In this document: piece after piece, positions 29,724-37,653 of the stretch
Layout of the letters: each line of letters starts with the position of its first letter
Numbering within the stretch: the first letter of the stretch is position 1
Assembly (NCBI RefSeq): GCF_900113865.1
Contig: NZ_FOQY01000005.1
Span: 1-59,377, forward strand
Origin: Streptosporangium canum
GTDB lineage: Bacteria; Actinomycetota; Actinomycetes; Streptosporangiales; Streptosporangiaceae
Direction: 5' to 3'
DNA: 59,377 nt
Notes under the pieces: model-generated
Told to the model about the DNA's origin: nothing
The model's input: the letters and a program-made list of their open reading frames with translations, nothing else
The model's database searches: none
Made by a program: the position numbers and the translations under genes

Positions 29724-29924
29724 ATGGAACTCACCTATGACCAGAAAATCAGCCTTGGTATCGCCGTTAAGCGCCGGGTCGAGTACTTGAGCGATCTAAC
29801 CCGCCGCTTTCGTGAGCAGAACCACGAGGACGAATACATCCAGTCTGAACTGGCAATCGCCCTGGAGTTGTCGGCTGCACTTAACAGAACCGCCGCCGTC
29901 ACTTTCGCTACGTACCCGTTCTAA
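29724..29924 (+). CDS. small helical phage protein
   Basis: A 66-residue protein (MELTYDQKISLGIAVKRRVE...) that seems to be two helices. ATG 29724 is preferred to GTG 29721 for spacing from GGAGGG. The C-terminal part (LAIALELSAALNRTAAVTFA) is moderately hydrophobic. Unknown function. Two half-motif sequences (CAAACAAG) follow its stop codon. Confidence 0.7.
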   Translation: MELTYDQKISLGIAVKRRVEYLSDLTRRFREQNHEDEYIQSELAIALELSAALNRTAAVTFATYPF

Positions 29925-29963
29925 AGCCAAACAAGTAAAGCTCAAACAAGCAAGGAACCGAAC

Positions 29964-30353
29964 ATGAAGGTCTGGCGAGTAGCGCACAAGACGCTCACCT
30001 ACAACGGCTTCCCCTCCGGCCCATACGTCAGCAAGGGCATTCCTGTTGAGGTCCAGGAAGGTCTGGCCCGCATGAACCAGGCCCACACCTTCGACTGTGA
30101 GCATCCTTCGCCTGACTCAGACGGGGGCCTGGATGGAATCCGCAACCACGAGCGATGCGGATTTGATTCCCGCGAGGCGCTCGACGAATGGTTCTACGGA
30201 TTCACGAAGGACCTCCACGACTACGGATTCTGTGTCTACACCTACGACCTGCCTGACCGGACTGTTCGCGTCGGTCGGTTCGGCCAGGTCGTTTTCTCTG
30301 TGCAGTACGCACTGGAAACCGGCGTCGAAGAACTGGAGTTCACATGTGCCTGA
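29964..30353 (+). CDS. phage protein of unknown function
   Basis: A 129-residue protein from ATG 29964 behind AAGGAA. It contains possible metal ligands (HTFDCEHPSPDSDGG, RNHERCGFD) and a beta-rich C-terminus (FCVYTYDLPDRTVRVGRFGQ). No family recognised. It overlaps the next microgene. Confidence 0.73.
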   Translation: MKVWRVAHKTLTYNGFPSGPYVSKGIPVEVQEGLARMNQAHTFDCEHPSPDSDGGLDGIRNHERCGFDSREALDEWFYGFTKDLHDYGFCVYTYDLPDRTVRVGRFGQVVFSVQYALETGVEELEFTCA

Positions 30354-30478
30354 TGTGCGAACAATGCGAATCCGAGTTTACGCCTCACGAGGTACGGCTT
30401 AGCTGCACCGTCTGCCTGCTGTGCCAGTTGGTTAACCTGCTCGACCTCCCCGCCGACTTCTTCACGAAGGAGAACTAA
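30344..30478 (+). CDS. 44-residue zinc-knuckle-like protein
   Basis: ATG 30344 lies within the end of the preceding gene. The product reads MCLMCEQCESEFTPHEVRLS, then CTVCLLCQLV. Seven cysteines in C-x2-C arrays suggest a zinc ribbon. It ends two bases before the next ATG and supplies its ribosome site (AAGGAG). Confidence 0.65.
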   Translation: MCLMCEQCESEFTPHEVRLSCTVCLLCQLVNLLDLPADFFTKEN

Positions 30479-30480
30479 CA

Positions 30481-30738
30481 ATGGCTAGCAACGACATGAA
30501 GGCCCGCAGGCGGATCAAGCGTCGGGCTATGGCCCGTCTCCCGAAGACGACCGGCGAGCCCATTGAGACTCTCGTCGGGGACCAGATTGCGGATGCTCTC
30601 CACCTGGTTCCGCAGGACGAATGGGAGCGCATTCTCCGGCTCGCCGTGGTCAACGCCTTTGAGGAGCTGAACGGCAACCGCACCGCGAAGCATGCGTCCC
30701 TGTGGATCGAAGGTCTGGAGTTCACCGATGCCGCTTAA
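30481..30738 (+). CDS. small phage protein of unknown function
   Basis: An 85-residue protein from ATG 30481. It has a very basic N-terminus (MKARRRIKRRAMARLPK) that could bind nucleic acid, followed by an acidic helical part. No domain recognised. Confidence 0.72.
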   Translation: MASNDMKARRRIKRRAMARLPKTTGEPIETLVGDQIADALHLVPQDEWERILRLAVVNAFEELNGNRTAKHASLWIEGLEFTDAA

Positions 30739-30994
30739 GACATACACCGTGACCATCTCGGGCCGTGAGCGCGAGGACGGCGAGAAGCCTTACACGTGGG
30801 TTGTGGATGCCGAAAGCCCGCAGGCTGCCGAATCCAAAGCCCTGGAGATTCACGCGTATTCCCAGGACGAGGCATTCGAGGACCTGGAGGTTGAGGAGAT
30901 CTTCCAGGGTCCTCCGGGTGCGAACTGCGGCTACTTCTGGAATGACATGAGGCCCCCTGAGAACGTCCGGGAGCTGCTGGACCGCACTCGCTAG
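30728..30994 (+). CDS. phage protein of unknown function
   Basis: An 88-residue acidic protein whose ATG at 30728 lies inside the preceding gene. The N-terminal strands (LKTYTVTISGRERE, YTWVVDAESPQAAESKALEI) recall small ferredoxin-like folds in which a helix follows two strands. No family recognised. A family B leader follows. Confidence 0.72.
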   Translation: MPLKTYTVTISGREREDGEKPYTWVVDAESPQAAESKALEIHAYSQDEAFEDLEVEEIFQGPPGANCGYFWNDMRPPENVRELLDRTR

Positions 30995-31077
30995 AGGTTG
31001 GGCCTGGCGGCCTTCGGGCCGCCTTACCGAGCTTCTAGCTCGCTTTGGTTGACCCCCTCCACGAAAGGCATTCCCCT
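30993..31077 (+). promoter_or_regulatory. family B structured leader, copy 3
   Basis: GGTTGGGCCTGG, hairpin GGCGGCC-TTCG-GGCCGCC, TTACC, hairpin GAGC-TTCTA-GCTC, then GAAAGG before ATG 31078. Confidence 0.75.
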
Positions 31078-31356
31078 ATGCAGGTTACGCCCCAGGACCG
31101 TCGCGACTACCCCTTCATTCTCGGCTACTGCCACTTCATTGGGTCGTACGACTACTGGACGGCCGAGCAGGTCCAGATGGCCCGTGAGGTTGGCGCTCCC
31201 CGGACGGCCATTCAGGTGTGGATCGAACCGGCTCACAACGTGCCGACCTGCCGCACGCTCGACAGCCTCTCGCCCGAGTTCAGGGCCCGGCTCATCAAGC
31301 ACATGGAAGGCATCGGGCTGATCGACCACGAAATCAGGCTCGCAGTCGCCGCGTAG
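31078..31356 (+). CDS. phage protein of unknown function
   Basis: A 92-residue protein from ATG 31078 behind GAAAGG. It contains many aromatics in the first half (YPFILGYCHFIGSYDYW) and helical segments after (AEQVQMAREVGAPRTAIQVW). No domain recognised. Confidence 0.73.
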   Translation: MQVTPQDRRDYPFILGYCHFIGSYDYWTAEQVQMAREVGAPRTAIQVWIEPAHNVPTCRTLDSLSPEFRARLIKHMEGIGLIDHEIRLAVAA

Positions 31357-31411
31357 CGGCTGGGCCTGGGGCACCCCTCGCGGGTGCCCCTTACCGAACC
31401 TCTACCGACGT
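31357..31411 (+). promoter_or_regulatory. family B structured leader, copy 4
   Basis: GGCTGGGCCTGG, hairpin GGGGCACCC-CTCGC-GGGTGCCCC, then TTACCGAACC. The first stem has a different sequence from the other copies but keeps the flanks. The second hairpin is weaker here. Confidence 0.7.
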
Positions 31412-31425
31412 GCTTACTTCTTACT

Positions 31426-31444
31426 TCAAACAGGAGATTGGAAA
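31426..31444 (+). repeat. operator-like motif copy before the DUF3987-like gene
   Basis: TCAAACAGGAGATTGGAAA directly precedes ATG 31445 and includes the ribosome site AGGAG. A CTTACTTCTTACTTC tract lies just upstream. Confidence 0.7.
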
Positions 31445-32701
31445 ATGAGCAACCTCACGAACAAGATGCCGGAACCGGACTTGGTCATGTTCACCGGGCC
31501 CATCGGGAAGATGGTGAACGAGCTGGACCCGTTCACGGAAGGCTCGAAGGTCGGTGTACTGACGACCTTGCTGGCTGGGTTCTCCGCCGCCGTGGGCAAC
31601 CTTCCCGGTGTCGGCACGGGCAAGGGGTCAATGAACCTGAGCTTCTGGCCGGTCCTGGTCGGGCCTACGGGGGTGGCCCGGAAAGGCACGGCCACGGGGA
31701 TTGCCATGAAGGTGCTGACGGAGGGTCTGGGCACCTTCGGGATCAACAACGTGGTCTACGGGTGCCCGGCTACCGGTCTGGGGTTTGCCGCCGAACTGTC
31801 AGAGCGCGCAATCCGTGGAGTGGCTGCCCCGGTCCTCTTCATCGAGGAGGAGATGGACACATTCATCTCCAACAGCAAGCGGGACACGAAGATCGGTACC
31901 TACCTGCGCAAGGCGTGGGACGGGGCCACGATCAACCACCGGACCAGCCAGACGGACCTGGTCATCATGAAGCCCCATGTCGCGATCGTGGGCCATGTGC
32001 AGCCGAAGAACTGGGGTGCGATCAGCGGCTCCAAGGACGCGACGGGTGGCACCTACAACCGGTTCTTCCCGGTGTGGGTCATGCAGAGCAAGAAGCTGCC
32101 CGTGTTCGCGACACCGAACCCCGAAGAGATCATCAAGAAGCTCGGGAACCGGTTCCGGCAGATGGTCAACTTCGCCCAGGAGGTCACCGATTTGGTGGTG
32201 CCCGATGACGTCGCGGAGGTCTTCGAGCACAAGCACCGCGAGATCTGCGACGCGCTCACGACCGGTAACGAGGAGCTGGGTCAGTACACCGAGCGGGCCA
32301 TGGCCTACATGATCCGGATCGCCGGGCTGTACTGCCTGGCCGACAAGCGAACCGAGCTGAAGGTCGCAGACTTTGATGCGGCTCTGGCCTTGGTCCACTA
32401 CATGGTGGAGACGGTGACGTACACGTTGCCTGAAGCGGAGTCTGACGGCAGCGACATCCCGGCCCGGATTCTCGCCTACATCCGCGAGGCAGGCCCCGAG
32501 GGTGCGACGAGCACCGAGGTTGCCCGCAAGTTCCAGCGGGTCAGGGCTGCGGAGATCAGGGCGATCACAGACGCCTGCGTACAGATCAAGACCACCAAGA
32601 TGCGGTCCGAAGGTGGACGTCCCGCAACCCTGTTCACCTGGGTTGAGGAGATCGCCGAAGAGGACCAGGAGCAGGACCCCAAGCCTCTGCTTGTCGCCTG
32701 A
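31445..32701 (+). CDS. DUF3987-like mobile-element ATPase
   Basis: A 418-residue protein from ATG 31445. VGPTGVARKGTATGIA (about residues 72-87) is a Walker A-like loop, and PVLFIEEEMDTFI (about 133) a Walker B-like strand. IVGHVQPKNW and the long C-terminal helical part fit the DUF3987/RepA-helicase-like family common in phages and plasmids. The C-terminus holds a winged-helix-like segment (GATSTEVARKFQRVRAAEIR). It is the only large gene in the small-gene region and could help replication or a defence-related function. Confidence 0.75.
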   Translation: MSNLTNKMPEPDLVMFTGPIGKMVNELDPFTEGSKVGVLTTLLAGFSAAVGNLPGVGTGKGSMNLSFWPVLVGPTGVARKGTATGIAMKVLTEGLGTFGINNVVYGCPATGLGFAAELSERAIRGVAAPVLFIEEEMDTFISNSKRDTKIGTYLRKAWDGATINHRTSQTDLVIMKPHVAIVGHVQPKNWGAISGSKDATGGTYNRFFPVWVMQSKKLPVFATPNPEEIIKKLGNRFRQMVNFAQEVTDLVVPDDVAEVFEHKHREICDALTTGNEELGQYTERAMAYMIRIAGLYCLADKRTELKVADFDAALALVHYMVETVTYTLPEAESDGSDIPARILAYIREAGPEGATSTEVARKFQRVRAAEIRAITDACVQIKTTKMRSEGGRPATLFTWVEEIAEEDQEQDPKPLLVA

Positions 32702-32715
32702 CGGTCCCTCTGCTC

Positions 32716-32767
32716 ACCGGGTCGGAAGTGTCCGGCCCGGTCGGGTGGGGAGATCGCCATAGCGGTC
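32716..32767 (+). promoter_or_regulatory. double-hairpin leader before the 32797 gene
   Basis: ACCGGGTCGGA and TCCGGCCCGGT form an 11-bp stem around AGTG (32716-32741), followed by GATCGC-CATA-GCGGTC. The layout (two hairpins, then the ribosome site) is like families A and B but the sequence is not shared. Confidence 0.6.
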
Positions 32768-32796
32768 TGCTAGGTACCACCGAAGGGAGTCCATCC

Positions 32797-33048
32797 ATGG
32801 GAGAGACCTTGAAGTTCGGCGCCGCGCTCAACAATGGCGCAATAGTCCTGCACTACACCCCCGGCCAGGACGGGCGGGCCGGGTGCGTGTTCGCCTTCTC
32901 CGTCTGGGATGGCCAGTTCGTTAGCTGGCGCACCCCGCGCGACAAGGACGGCAACCTCGGCAGCGTAGAGCTGGGCCGGTACTTCGGCTTGGACTTCGAG
33001 AAGGGTTGGCAGGTCCACTGCGAGCGTGCAGGGATCAGCAACGGATGA
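32797..33048 (+). CDS. small phage protein of unknown function
   Basis: An 83-residue protein from ATG 32797 (MGETLKFGAALNNGAIVLHY...). It appears beta-rich (CVFAFSVWDGQFVSW). The stop codon overlaps the next start codon. No family recognised. Confidence 0.72.
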   Translation: MGETLKFGAALNNGAIVLHYTPGQDGRAGCVFAFSVWDGQFVSWRTPRDKDGNLGSVELGRYFGLDFEKGWQVHCERAGISNG

Positions 33049-33497
33049 AGGTGGACTTTGGCTTCCGGCTGGATGTCTCCGAAGAAGCGTGGGCCAGGCG
33101 AATGGGGATCGATACCGCCCGTGTGGGTGCGGACGTATCCAACTACGTCAGCGACACGTTGTGGTGGCTGCCCGGCATCGCCGATAGCGGCGCGGTGCCC
33201 CGCTGGAAGAAGGACCCGCGTCCACGCGAGGTGGTCGACGGGGTGCTCAGCATGTGGTGCCGGGTGGTCATCGAGGTCCAGGCCGGCGACTGGCAGGAGT
33301 GGGCCGGAGTCCCAGCCGGCCGGGCCCGTAGGGATCTCATCGAGTACGTGACCTATCAGCTCGCCCACTGCACCGGTCTGGCTGATGCCGGGGCTCGGTT
33401 CACCTGGTCGATCCGGAGTAGAGGCCCCGCGGATTCCACCACGAACGAACTGGCCGCGCTGATGTGGCGCTGGCCGTCGATGCGGGTCAGTGAGTGA
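33045..33497 (+). CDS. phage protein of unknown function
   Basis: A 150-residue protein from ATG 33045. It is mixed alpha/beta with many Trp residues (DTLWWLPGIADSG, MWCRVVIEVQAGDWQEW, AALMWRWPSM). No domain recognised. A CGCAGG-ACCG-CCTGCG hairpin at about 33529-33544 stands between it and the next gene. Confidence 0.72.
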   Translation: MKVDFGFRLDVSEEAWARRMGIDTARVGADVSNYVSDTLWWLPGIADSGAVPRWKKDPRPREVVDGVLSMWCRVVIEVQAGDWQEWAGVPAGRARRDLIEYVTYQLAHCTGLADAGARFTWSIRSRGPADSTTNELAALMWRWPSMRVSE

Positions 33498-33573
33498 CCG
33501 CGCCGCAGTAGTACGACTCCATCTCAGGCTCGCAGGACCGCCTGCGGGCCCTTCTCTATGCAGGAGGTATCCG

Positions 33574-34176
33574 ATGTCAGGGTGTGGCACGTCCCTTCAG
33601 GGGCGCTCAATCTTCGAGATCTATGAGAACAGCATGGCGGCTCACGAGTACGACCGGTGGGTTACGAACTACATCTCGGTCCAGCAGGGGCTGGCCGAGG
33701 GGCGGTTTACGTCCGAGGAGGCCGACTGGTCCAAGACCGCCTTCTACATCAAGGAGGCTGGCTCAACCGATCTGACCCCCGTCTCGATGAAGATCCGAGA
33801 GCGCAATGGGCTTCACGAGGTGAGCTGGATCTACTGGTCTTACTGGGATGACGGCGAGGATGTATACCTCGTTGACGATGCGCCGTTGGCCTTCAGCTAC
33901 GACCCGTACGAGGGTCTGACTCGGTTCACGCTCACGATCGTTCCTCGCGCATCCGGGGACGACCCGATCCCGGAGAGCTGGAACGGGACGCTGTTCTTTG
34001 AGGAGGGTTGCCCCCTCCGGGGGTTCGACGTCCTCCGCAACGTGTGGGAGTGGGTGGACGCGCACACGTTGGACGTCAACGTCAGCGGAGACCTCCTGGT
34101 GACGCCGTACGGCGAGGACCACGGCGTTCCCAACCCCATTGCTACCCGAGAGATCGCGGTCAGGCAGACCCGCTAG
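33574..34176 (+). CDS. phage protein of unknown function
   Basis: A 200-residue acidic protein from ATG 33574 behind AGGAGG. It is beta-rich (FTLTIVPRASGDDPIPES, GTLFFEEGCPLRGFDVL). No family recognised. It may be a cytoplasmic effector, as it lacks a signal peptide and membrane segments. Confidence 0.74.
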   Translation: MSGCGTSLQGRSIFEIYENSMAAHEYDRWVTNYISVQQGLAEGRFTSEEADWSKTAFYIKEAGSTDLTPVSMKIRERNGLHEVSWIYWSYWDDGEDVYLVDDAPLAFSYDPYEGLTRFTLTIVPRASGDDPIPESWNGTLFFEEGCPLRGFDVLRNVWEWVDAHTLDVNVSGDLLVTPYGEDHGVPNPIATREIAVRQTR

Positions 34177-34200
34177 TCCCTGTTGAGGAGAGAAGGCATC

Positions 34201-34452
34201 ATGCACCGAATTGTGGATGAGACGCTCGATGACGGAGTTACCCGCCACTTGATGGTCCTGCGTAAGGAGGACTGCGGCCTGGTCGAGTTCGTGATCGAGA
34301 ACTCCGGGTCTGGGATGACCGCCACGGCTGCGCTCACAACTGAGCCTGAGGACTTGGAGCGGCTGATCAAGTTCCTGATCGTCGCCCACAACCGGCACGT
34401 AGACAGCGGCCTGGTGGACGCCCTGAAGTTCACGTCCACGCTGTTCGAGTGA
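34201..34452 (+). CDS. small phage protein of unknown function
   Basis: An 83-residue acidic protein from ATG 34201 behind AGAAGG. Strands (HLMVLRKEDCGLVEFVIENS) are followed by a helix (EPEDLERLIKFLIVAHNRH). No family recognised. Confidence 0.72.
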   Translation: MHRIVDETLDDGVTRHLMVLRKEDCGLVEFVIENSGSGMTATAALTTEPEDLERLIKFLIVAHNRHVDSGLVDALKFTSTLFE

Positions 34453-34508
34453 CCCCGAGATGGGAGAGAGGGTTGTGATGTCGGGGGTGGCGGCTACGCT
34501 CGTGATCT

Positions 34509-34856
34509 ATGGGCAAAGCGAAGCCGTTACTCCTCCTCAGCCAAGTGGCGTGTCTCGTAGTAGGCGCCATCGGGTGTACGGCCACAGGCCATGACCCGCA
34601 GGCGAACCCCTTCTACAAGGAGGGTCGGGAAGCGGCCTACGAGGTCACGATGGTGACGCCGTCGCTTCGGGAATTCACCTCCTGCGAAGAGGGGCTAAGC
34701 CACCTCAAGGGCCCTGATGGTCGGGTGCGTAAGAGCCTCGGCCGGCCTGAGTCACCAGCGGACGATGATGCCTACCTGGCCGGGTGTGATGCCATGGTCA
34801 AGGAGATCCTCGCGAAGCGCGGAGCTACGCAGGCACCGTCTCCTCTGAACGGGTAG
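34509..34856 (+). CDS. putative lipoprotein
   Basis: A 115-residue protein with a lipoprotein signal peptide: KAKPLLLLSQVACLVVGAIG, then C23 in a lipobox-like AIGC. The mature part has two further cysteines (SCEEGL, AGCDAM) and is probably surface-exposed. It is the last plus-strand gene before the convergent terminator. A prophage lipoprotein could act in superinfection exclusion; this is inference only. Confidence 0.75.
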   Translation: MGKAKPLLLLSQVACLVVGAIGCTATGHDPQANPFYKEGREAAYEVTMVTPSLREFTSCEEGLSHLKGPDGRVRKSLGRPESPADDDAYLAGCDAMVKEILAKRGATQAPSPLNG

Positions 34857-34875
34857 CCTTCTGAAACGCAAAAAG

Positions 34876-34907
34876 GCCCCCGGTCCGAAGACCGGGGGCT
34901 TCTTTCT
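34876..34907. terminator. bidirectional terminator between convergent operons
   Basis: GCCCCCGGTC and GACCGGGGGC form a 10-bp stem with a CGAA loop. On the plus strand it is followed by TTCTTTCTTCTT; on the minus strand the hairpin is followed by CCTTTTT. It ends both the small-gene operon and the tail operon. Confidence 0.92.
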
Positions 34908-34925
34908 TCTTGCTACGCAGGTGGG

Positions 34926-35597
34926 CTACTTGATGGGGACGCCCCAACCCGTGAACGGAGTAATTACGGGAACGGGCAGGATTTCGATCGCCGACCAGGC
35001 CCAAACGTAGTTGGCAGCTCCGGAGCCGTTGAACGTCATGGTTACGCCGGTTCCGGGCGTAGCCGTCGCGGCATTCTTGTAGAGCATGACGCCGGAGGTT
35101 TGATCGACAATTCGGAACGGGAATCCAGTGGCGTCTGCACCCGTCGAAACGGTCCCGGCGAGGAACTCATCGGCAACGCCGATGCCCAGACTGTTCGCGG
35201 TTGTCGATGTGTAGGCAGTCACGGTCGTTGAGGCCGTTGCACCGGCAGCGCCACCACCTCCGACAGCGCCCACAGGGTTGACCAGGTCGGCTCCTGTGAC
35301 GACGAAAAGCTTCATGCCGAGAGAGACGGCCGAGTCTGGCGTAGCGGTAACCGTCAGGGCTCGGCCGGTCACCAGCGGAGCGGTGAAGATGGCCGTGTAG
35401 CTGTTGGTGTTGGTCTCTCTCCGCTTGGTCCACGCCAGCGCCGCACCGGAGTTGGTCAGGGTCATGACCCGCTCGAACTGCACCCCCAGGCACGCCACTA
35501 GCAGCGAGTTGTTGGGTGGGGTGAATGACGCCGTGGTGACATTGGCCACGGTATTTCCCGAGACCGTAGCCGGAGAAGTCGCAATTGCGAGAGCCAT
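34926..35597 (-). CDS. minor tail protein (tail fibre tip), Ala/Thr-rich
   Basis: A 223-residue protein rich in Ala, Thr, Val and Gly, with beta-strand pattern throughout and no cysteine-rich region. It is the last gene of the minus-strand structural operon, directly behind the collagen-like fibre gene, so a fibre-tip or receptor-contact role is likely. It has no closer recognisable family. Confidence 0.7.
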   Translation of the reverse strand: MALAIATSPATVSGNTVANVTTASFTPPNNSLLVACLGVQFERVMTLTNSGAALAWTKRRETNTNSYTAIFTAPLVTGRALTVTATPDSAVSLGMKLFVVTGADLVNPVGAVGGGGAAGATASTTVTAYTSTTANSLGIGVADEFLAGTVSTGADATGFPFRIVDQTSGVMLYKNAATATPGTGVTMTFNGSGAANYVWAWSAIEILPVPVITPFTGWGVPIK

Positions 35598-35606
35598 GCA
35601 ACCTCC

Positions 35607-36782
35607 TCAGTATGCGGTGATCTGAACGGTCAGGTTCGCACCAGGAATCGTCGATCCGATCTGGTCCACGTCCACCGTCAGATAGGCCCCGTCAGCGAGC
35701 GTGGTAACGCTCATCCCCGTGGACTTCGCCGTGTTGGTGGAAACCGCGATTGTGGGCCGGTTGGCCGGAGTGCCGAACACCGTGGTCCCATTGATGTTGA
35801 CGTCAATGATGATTGCCGCACCGGTAGGTGCGGTTCCCACAGAGGCGCGAACCGAAGAAAGCGTGAGCGTCCTTCCGGTGTCGTTGTAGATGCGGAAGAC
35901 CCCCACGCCGACAGTGAGGTTTCCTGTCATGGAGAACGGGGGCAGGACCGCCGGGTGGGTGTGAGCCAGCGGCGCGTAAGCCGCGTCGTGGTTGTGGCCG
36001 ACAGCGGAGTAAGCCGCGCTCCCCTCCGCCGCAGTCAGGTACTGCGGGTGTGGGTCGAGCGCCTCTTCGTGGACGGTGACGTTGGCATCGCTACCTGCCG
36101 GGCCTTCCGGACCGATCGGCCCCTGGTCACCAGGGTCACCCTTGACTCCCTGAGGCCCCTGAGGGCCTTCCGGTCCCTGCGGACCGGTGGAGCCGGTGTC
36201 ACCCTTGGGCCCCTGCGGGCCGATGTCACCAGCCGGGCCGACAGCACCCGGAGTTCCGGGGTCGCCCTTCGCGCCCTGGAGACCCTGAGGTCCCTGGATA
36301 CCCTGATCGCCCTTGGCTCCCTGCGCACCGGTCGCACCGGCAGCTCCCGGATCACCCTTCAGACCGGGCACGCCCTGGATGCCCTGCGGGCCAGCGTCAC
36401 CCTTCGGGCCAGTCTCACCAGCGGGACCGGCGGGGCCTTCGGGTCCGGCAGGACCTTCCGGGCCGGTAGCACCGGCAGGGCCCTGGGGTCCTTCGACTCC
36501 TGCGGGACCTGCGGGGCCCTGGTCGCCCTGGGGGCCCTGAGCTCCAGCCGGCCCCTCGGGGCCAGCGACGCCGGCCGGGCCCTTGAGGGATGCGAGCCAT
36601 TCGGCTTCGGTCCCGATGAAGCCCTCCCGGACGGCGATCTCGTAGGCGCTGTAGCCTCGACCGCCCTCCACGTAGCCGACCTCGACGGTTTCGATCGTGT
36701 CCTGGGTGTTTACCTCAACGGTGTCGTCAGGGGCCTCGAAACCCAGCACACCCTCTTCGGAGATCTCGACGATGTCACTCAC
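35607..36782 (-). CDS. collagen-like tail fibre protein
   Basis: GTG 36782 overlaps the preceding stop codon and gives 391 residues. After a 50-residue attachment part come about 55 Gly-x-Y triplets (about residues 68-225; for example [19 protein letters not shown]), which should form a triple helix. A trimerisation-like region ([20 protein letters not shown]) and a beta-rich C-terminal domain (about 285-391) follow. Such proteins are side tail fibres or receptor-binding proteins of siphoviruses. Confidence 0.9.
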   Translation of the reverse strand: MSDIVEISEEGVLGFEAPDDTVEVNTQDTIETVEVGYVEGGRGYSAYEIAVREGFIGTEAEWLASLKGPAGVAGPEGPAGAQGPQGDQGPAGPAGVEGPQGPAGATGPEGPAGPEGPAGPAGETGPKGDAGPQGIQGVPGLKGDPGAAGATGAQGAKGDQGIQGPQGLQGAKGDPGTPGAVGPAGDIGPQGPKGDTGSTGPQGPEGPQGPQGVKGDPGDQGPIGPEGPAGSDANVTVHEEALDPHPQYLTAAEGSAAYSAVGHNHDAAYAPLAHTHPAVLPPFSMTGNLTVGVGVFRIYNDTGRTLTLSSVRASVGTAPTGAAIIIDVNINGTTVFGTPANRPTIAVSTNTAKSTGMSVTTLADGAYLTVDVDQIGSTIPGANLTVQITAY

Positions 36783-37122
36783 CGGTCGTCACCTCCGCAG
36801 AGATCGCGACGGTGCCCTGAATCAGGCGGGTCACGGTCTCGTCGGGGAAGATCACCTCAAGGTCGTAGACGCCCTGGAGCGTCCCCCAGGCCGTAGAGGC
36901 GGCGGCCGGTATGAGGATCTGGATCGTGCCGTCCGTGCCGCCCAGGACGAGGCCGCCGTTGATGGTGTCCAGTCGGTGCAGAAGCGTCCCGCCTGCGGAC
37001 GTGCGGATCTCCATACGTGCCTTGGCTCCGGTGAGGTCCACCGGTACGCCGTTGCGGAGCCAGCGCAGGGCCCGCTTCACGGTTGAGCCCTGGTCAATCT
37101 TCAAGCGGTAGATACCTGCCAC
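36775..37122 (-). CDS. BppU-like upper baseplate / fibre-anchoring protein
   Basis: GTG 37122 lies six bases behind AGGAGG in a motif copy and gives 115 residues. The N-terminus ([19 protein letters not shown], then [14 protein letters not shown]) matches the N-terminal domain of BppU-type baseplate proteins, which anchor receptor-binding proteins. It overlaps the collagen-like gene start. Confidence 0.7.
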   Translation of the reverse strand: MAGIYRLKIDQGSTVKRALRWLRNGVPVDLTGAKARMEIRTSAGGTLLHRLDTINGGLVLGGTDGTIQILIPAAASTAWGTLQGVYDLEVIFPDETVTRLIQGTVAISAEVTTGE

Positions 37123-37140
37123 TTCCAACCTCCTGTTTGA
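37121..37140 (-). repeat. operator-like motif copy, minus strand
   Basis: On the minus strand, TCAAACAGGAGGTTGGAAGT lies across the start of the BppU-like gene, behind a terminator. Its AGGAGG is the ribosome site. Confidence 0.68.
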
Positions 37141-37147
37141 GGGGATG

Positions 37148-37171
37148 AAAAAACCCCCGCCCGAGCGGGCG
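37148..37171 (-). terminator. terminator after the holin gene
   Basis: On the minus strand CGCCCG and CGGGCG pair, followed by GGGTTTTTT. It lies between the holin gene and the fibre genes. Confidence 0.82.
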
Positions 37172-37203
37172 AGGGTCGAGAGATCTTTCTTCTTGCTACG
37201 GGG

Positions 37204-37638
37204 TCACTCAGAGGTGCCCGCGCTCTTGTCGTTGTGCAGGAACGAGATGACGGCGGTGAGGACCGCCTGGCCGGCGGACAGGCCCAGAAGCTTCCAGTCA
37301 ATGTCCGCGCCAACGGTGAGCGAGGTCAGAACCCCGCCGACTGCGACTAGGACGGACGCGATCAGGCCCTGGTAGCCGGTGCGCTTGGCGCGGTAGGCAG
37401 CGTTTGCAGCGTTGGTGATCTTCACATCTCCTGCTTCCTCGTTGTCTTCGAGAAGGTGGTCGTCGAACTGGTTGGGGATGGGGCCCACGGGCACGAAGTA
37501 GTGCTCGTAGGGGTCGGGGTCCGGAGCGGTAGCGACCAGCACGCCAGCCGGTTCTGGCTCGTGCCGGGGGTTCTGGGGACGGACCTTGTCCTGGTCCATC
37601 AGGGCTTGCAGGCTGGCCTGAAGCTCGTTCACATCCAC
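37204..37638 (-). CDS. holin
   Basis: A 144-residue protein with an acidic N-terminal half and two adjacent membrane helices near the C-terminus (about 88-108, GLIASVLVAVGGVLTSLTVG; about 114-134, LLGLSAGQAVLTAVISFL), ending in a charged tail. This is the usual design of small actinobacteriophage holins. It follows the lysin gene directly. Confidence 0.8.
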   Translation of the reverse strand: MDVNELQASLQALMDQDKVRPQNPRHEPEPAGVLVATAPDPDPYEHYFVPVGPIPNQFDDHLLEDNEEAGDVKITNAANAAYRAKRTGYQGLIASVLVAVGGVLTSLTVGADIDWKLLGLSAGQAVLTAVISFLHNDKSAGTSE

Positions 37639-37653
37639 GCGGGGTGTTCCTCC

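Noticed and set aside
35404..36896. Plus-strand frames opposite the collagen-like gene
   Set aside because: They mirror the Gly-x-Y codon periodicity and have no start signals.
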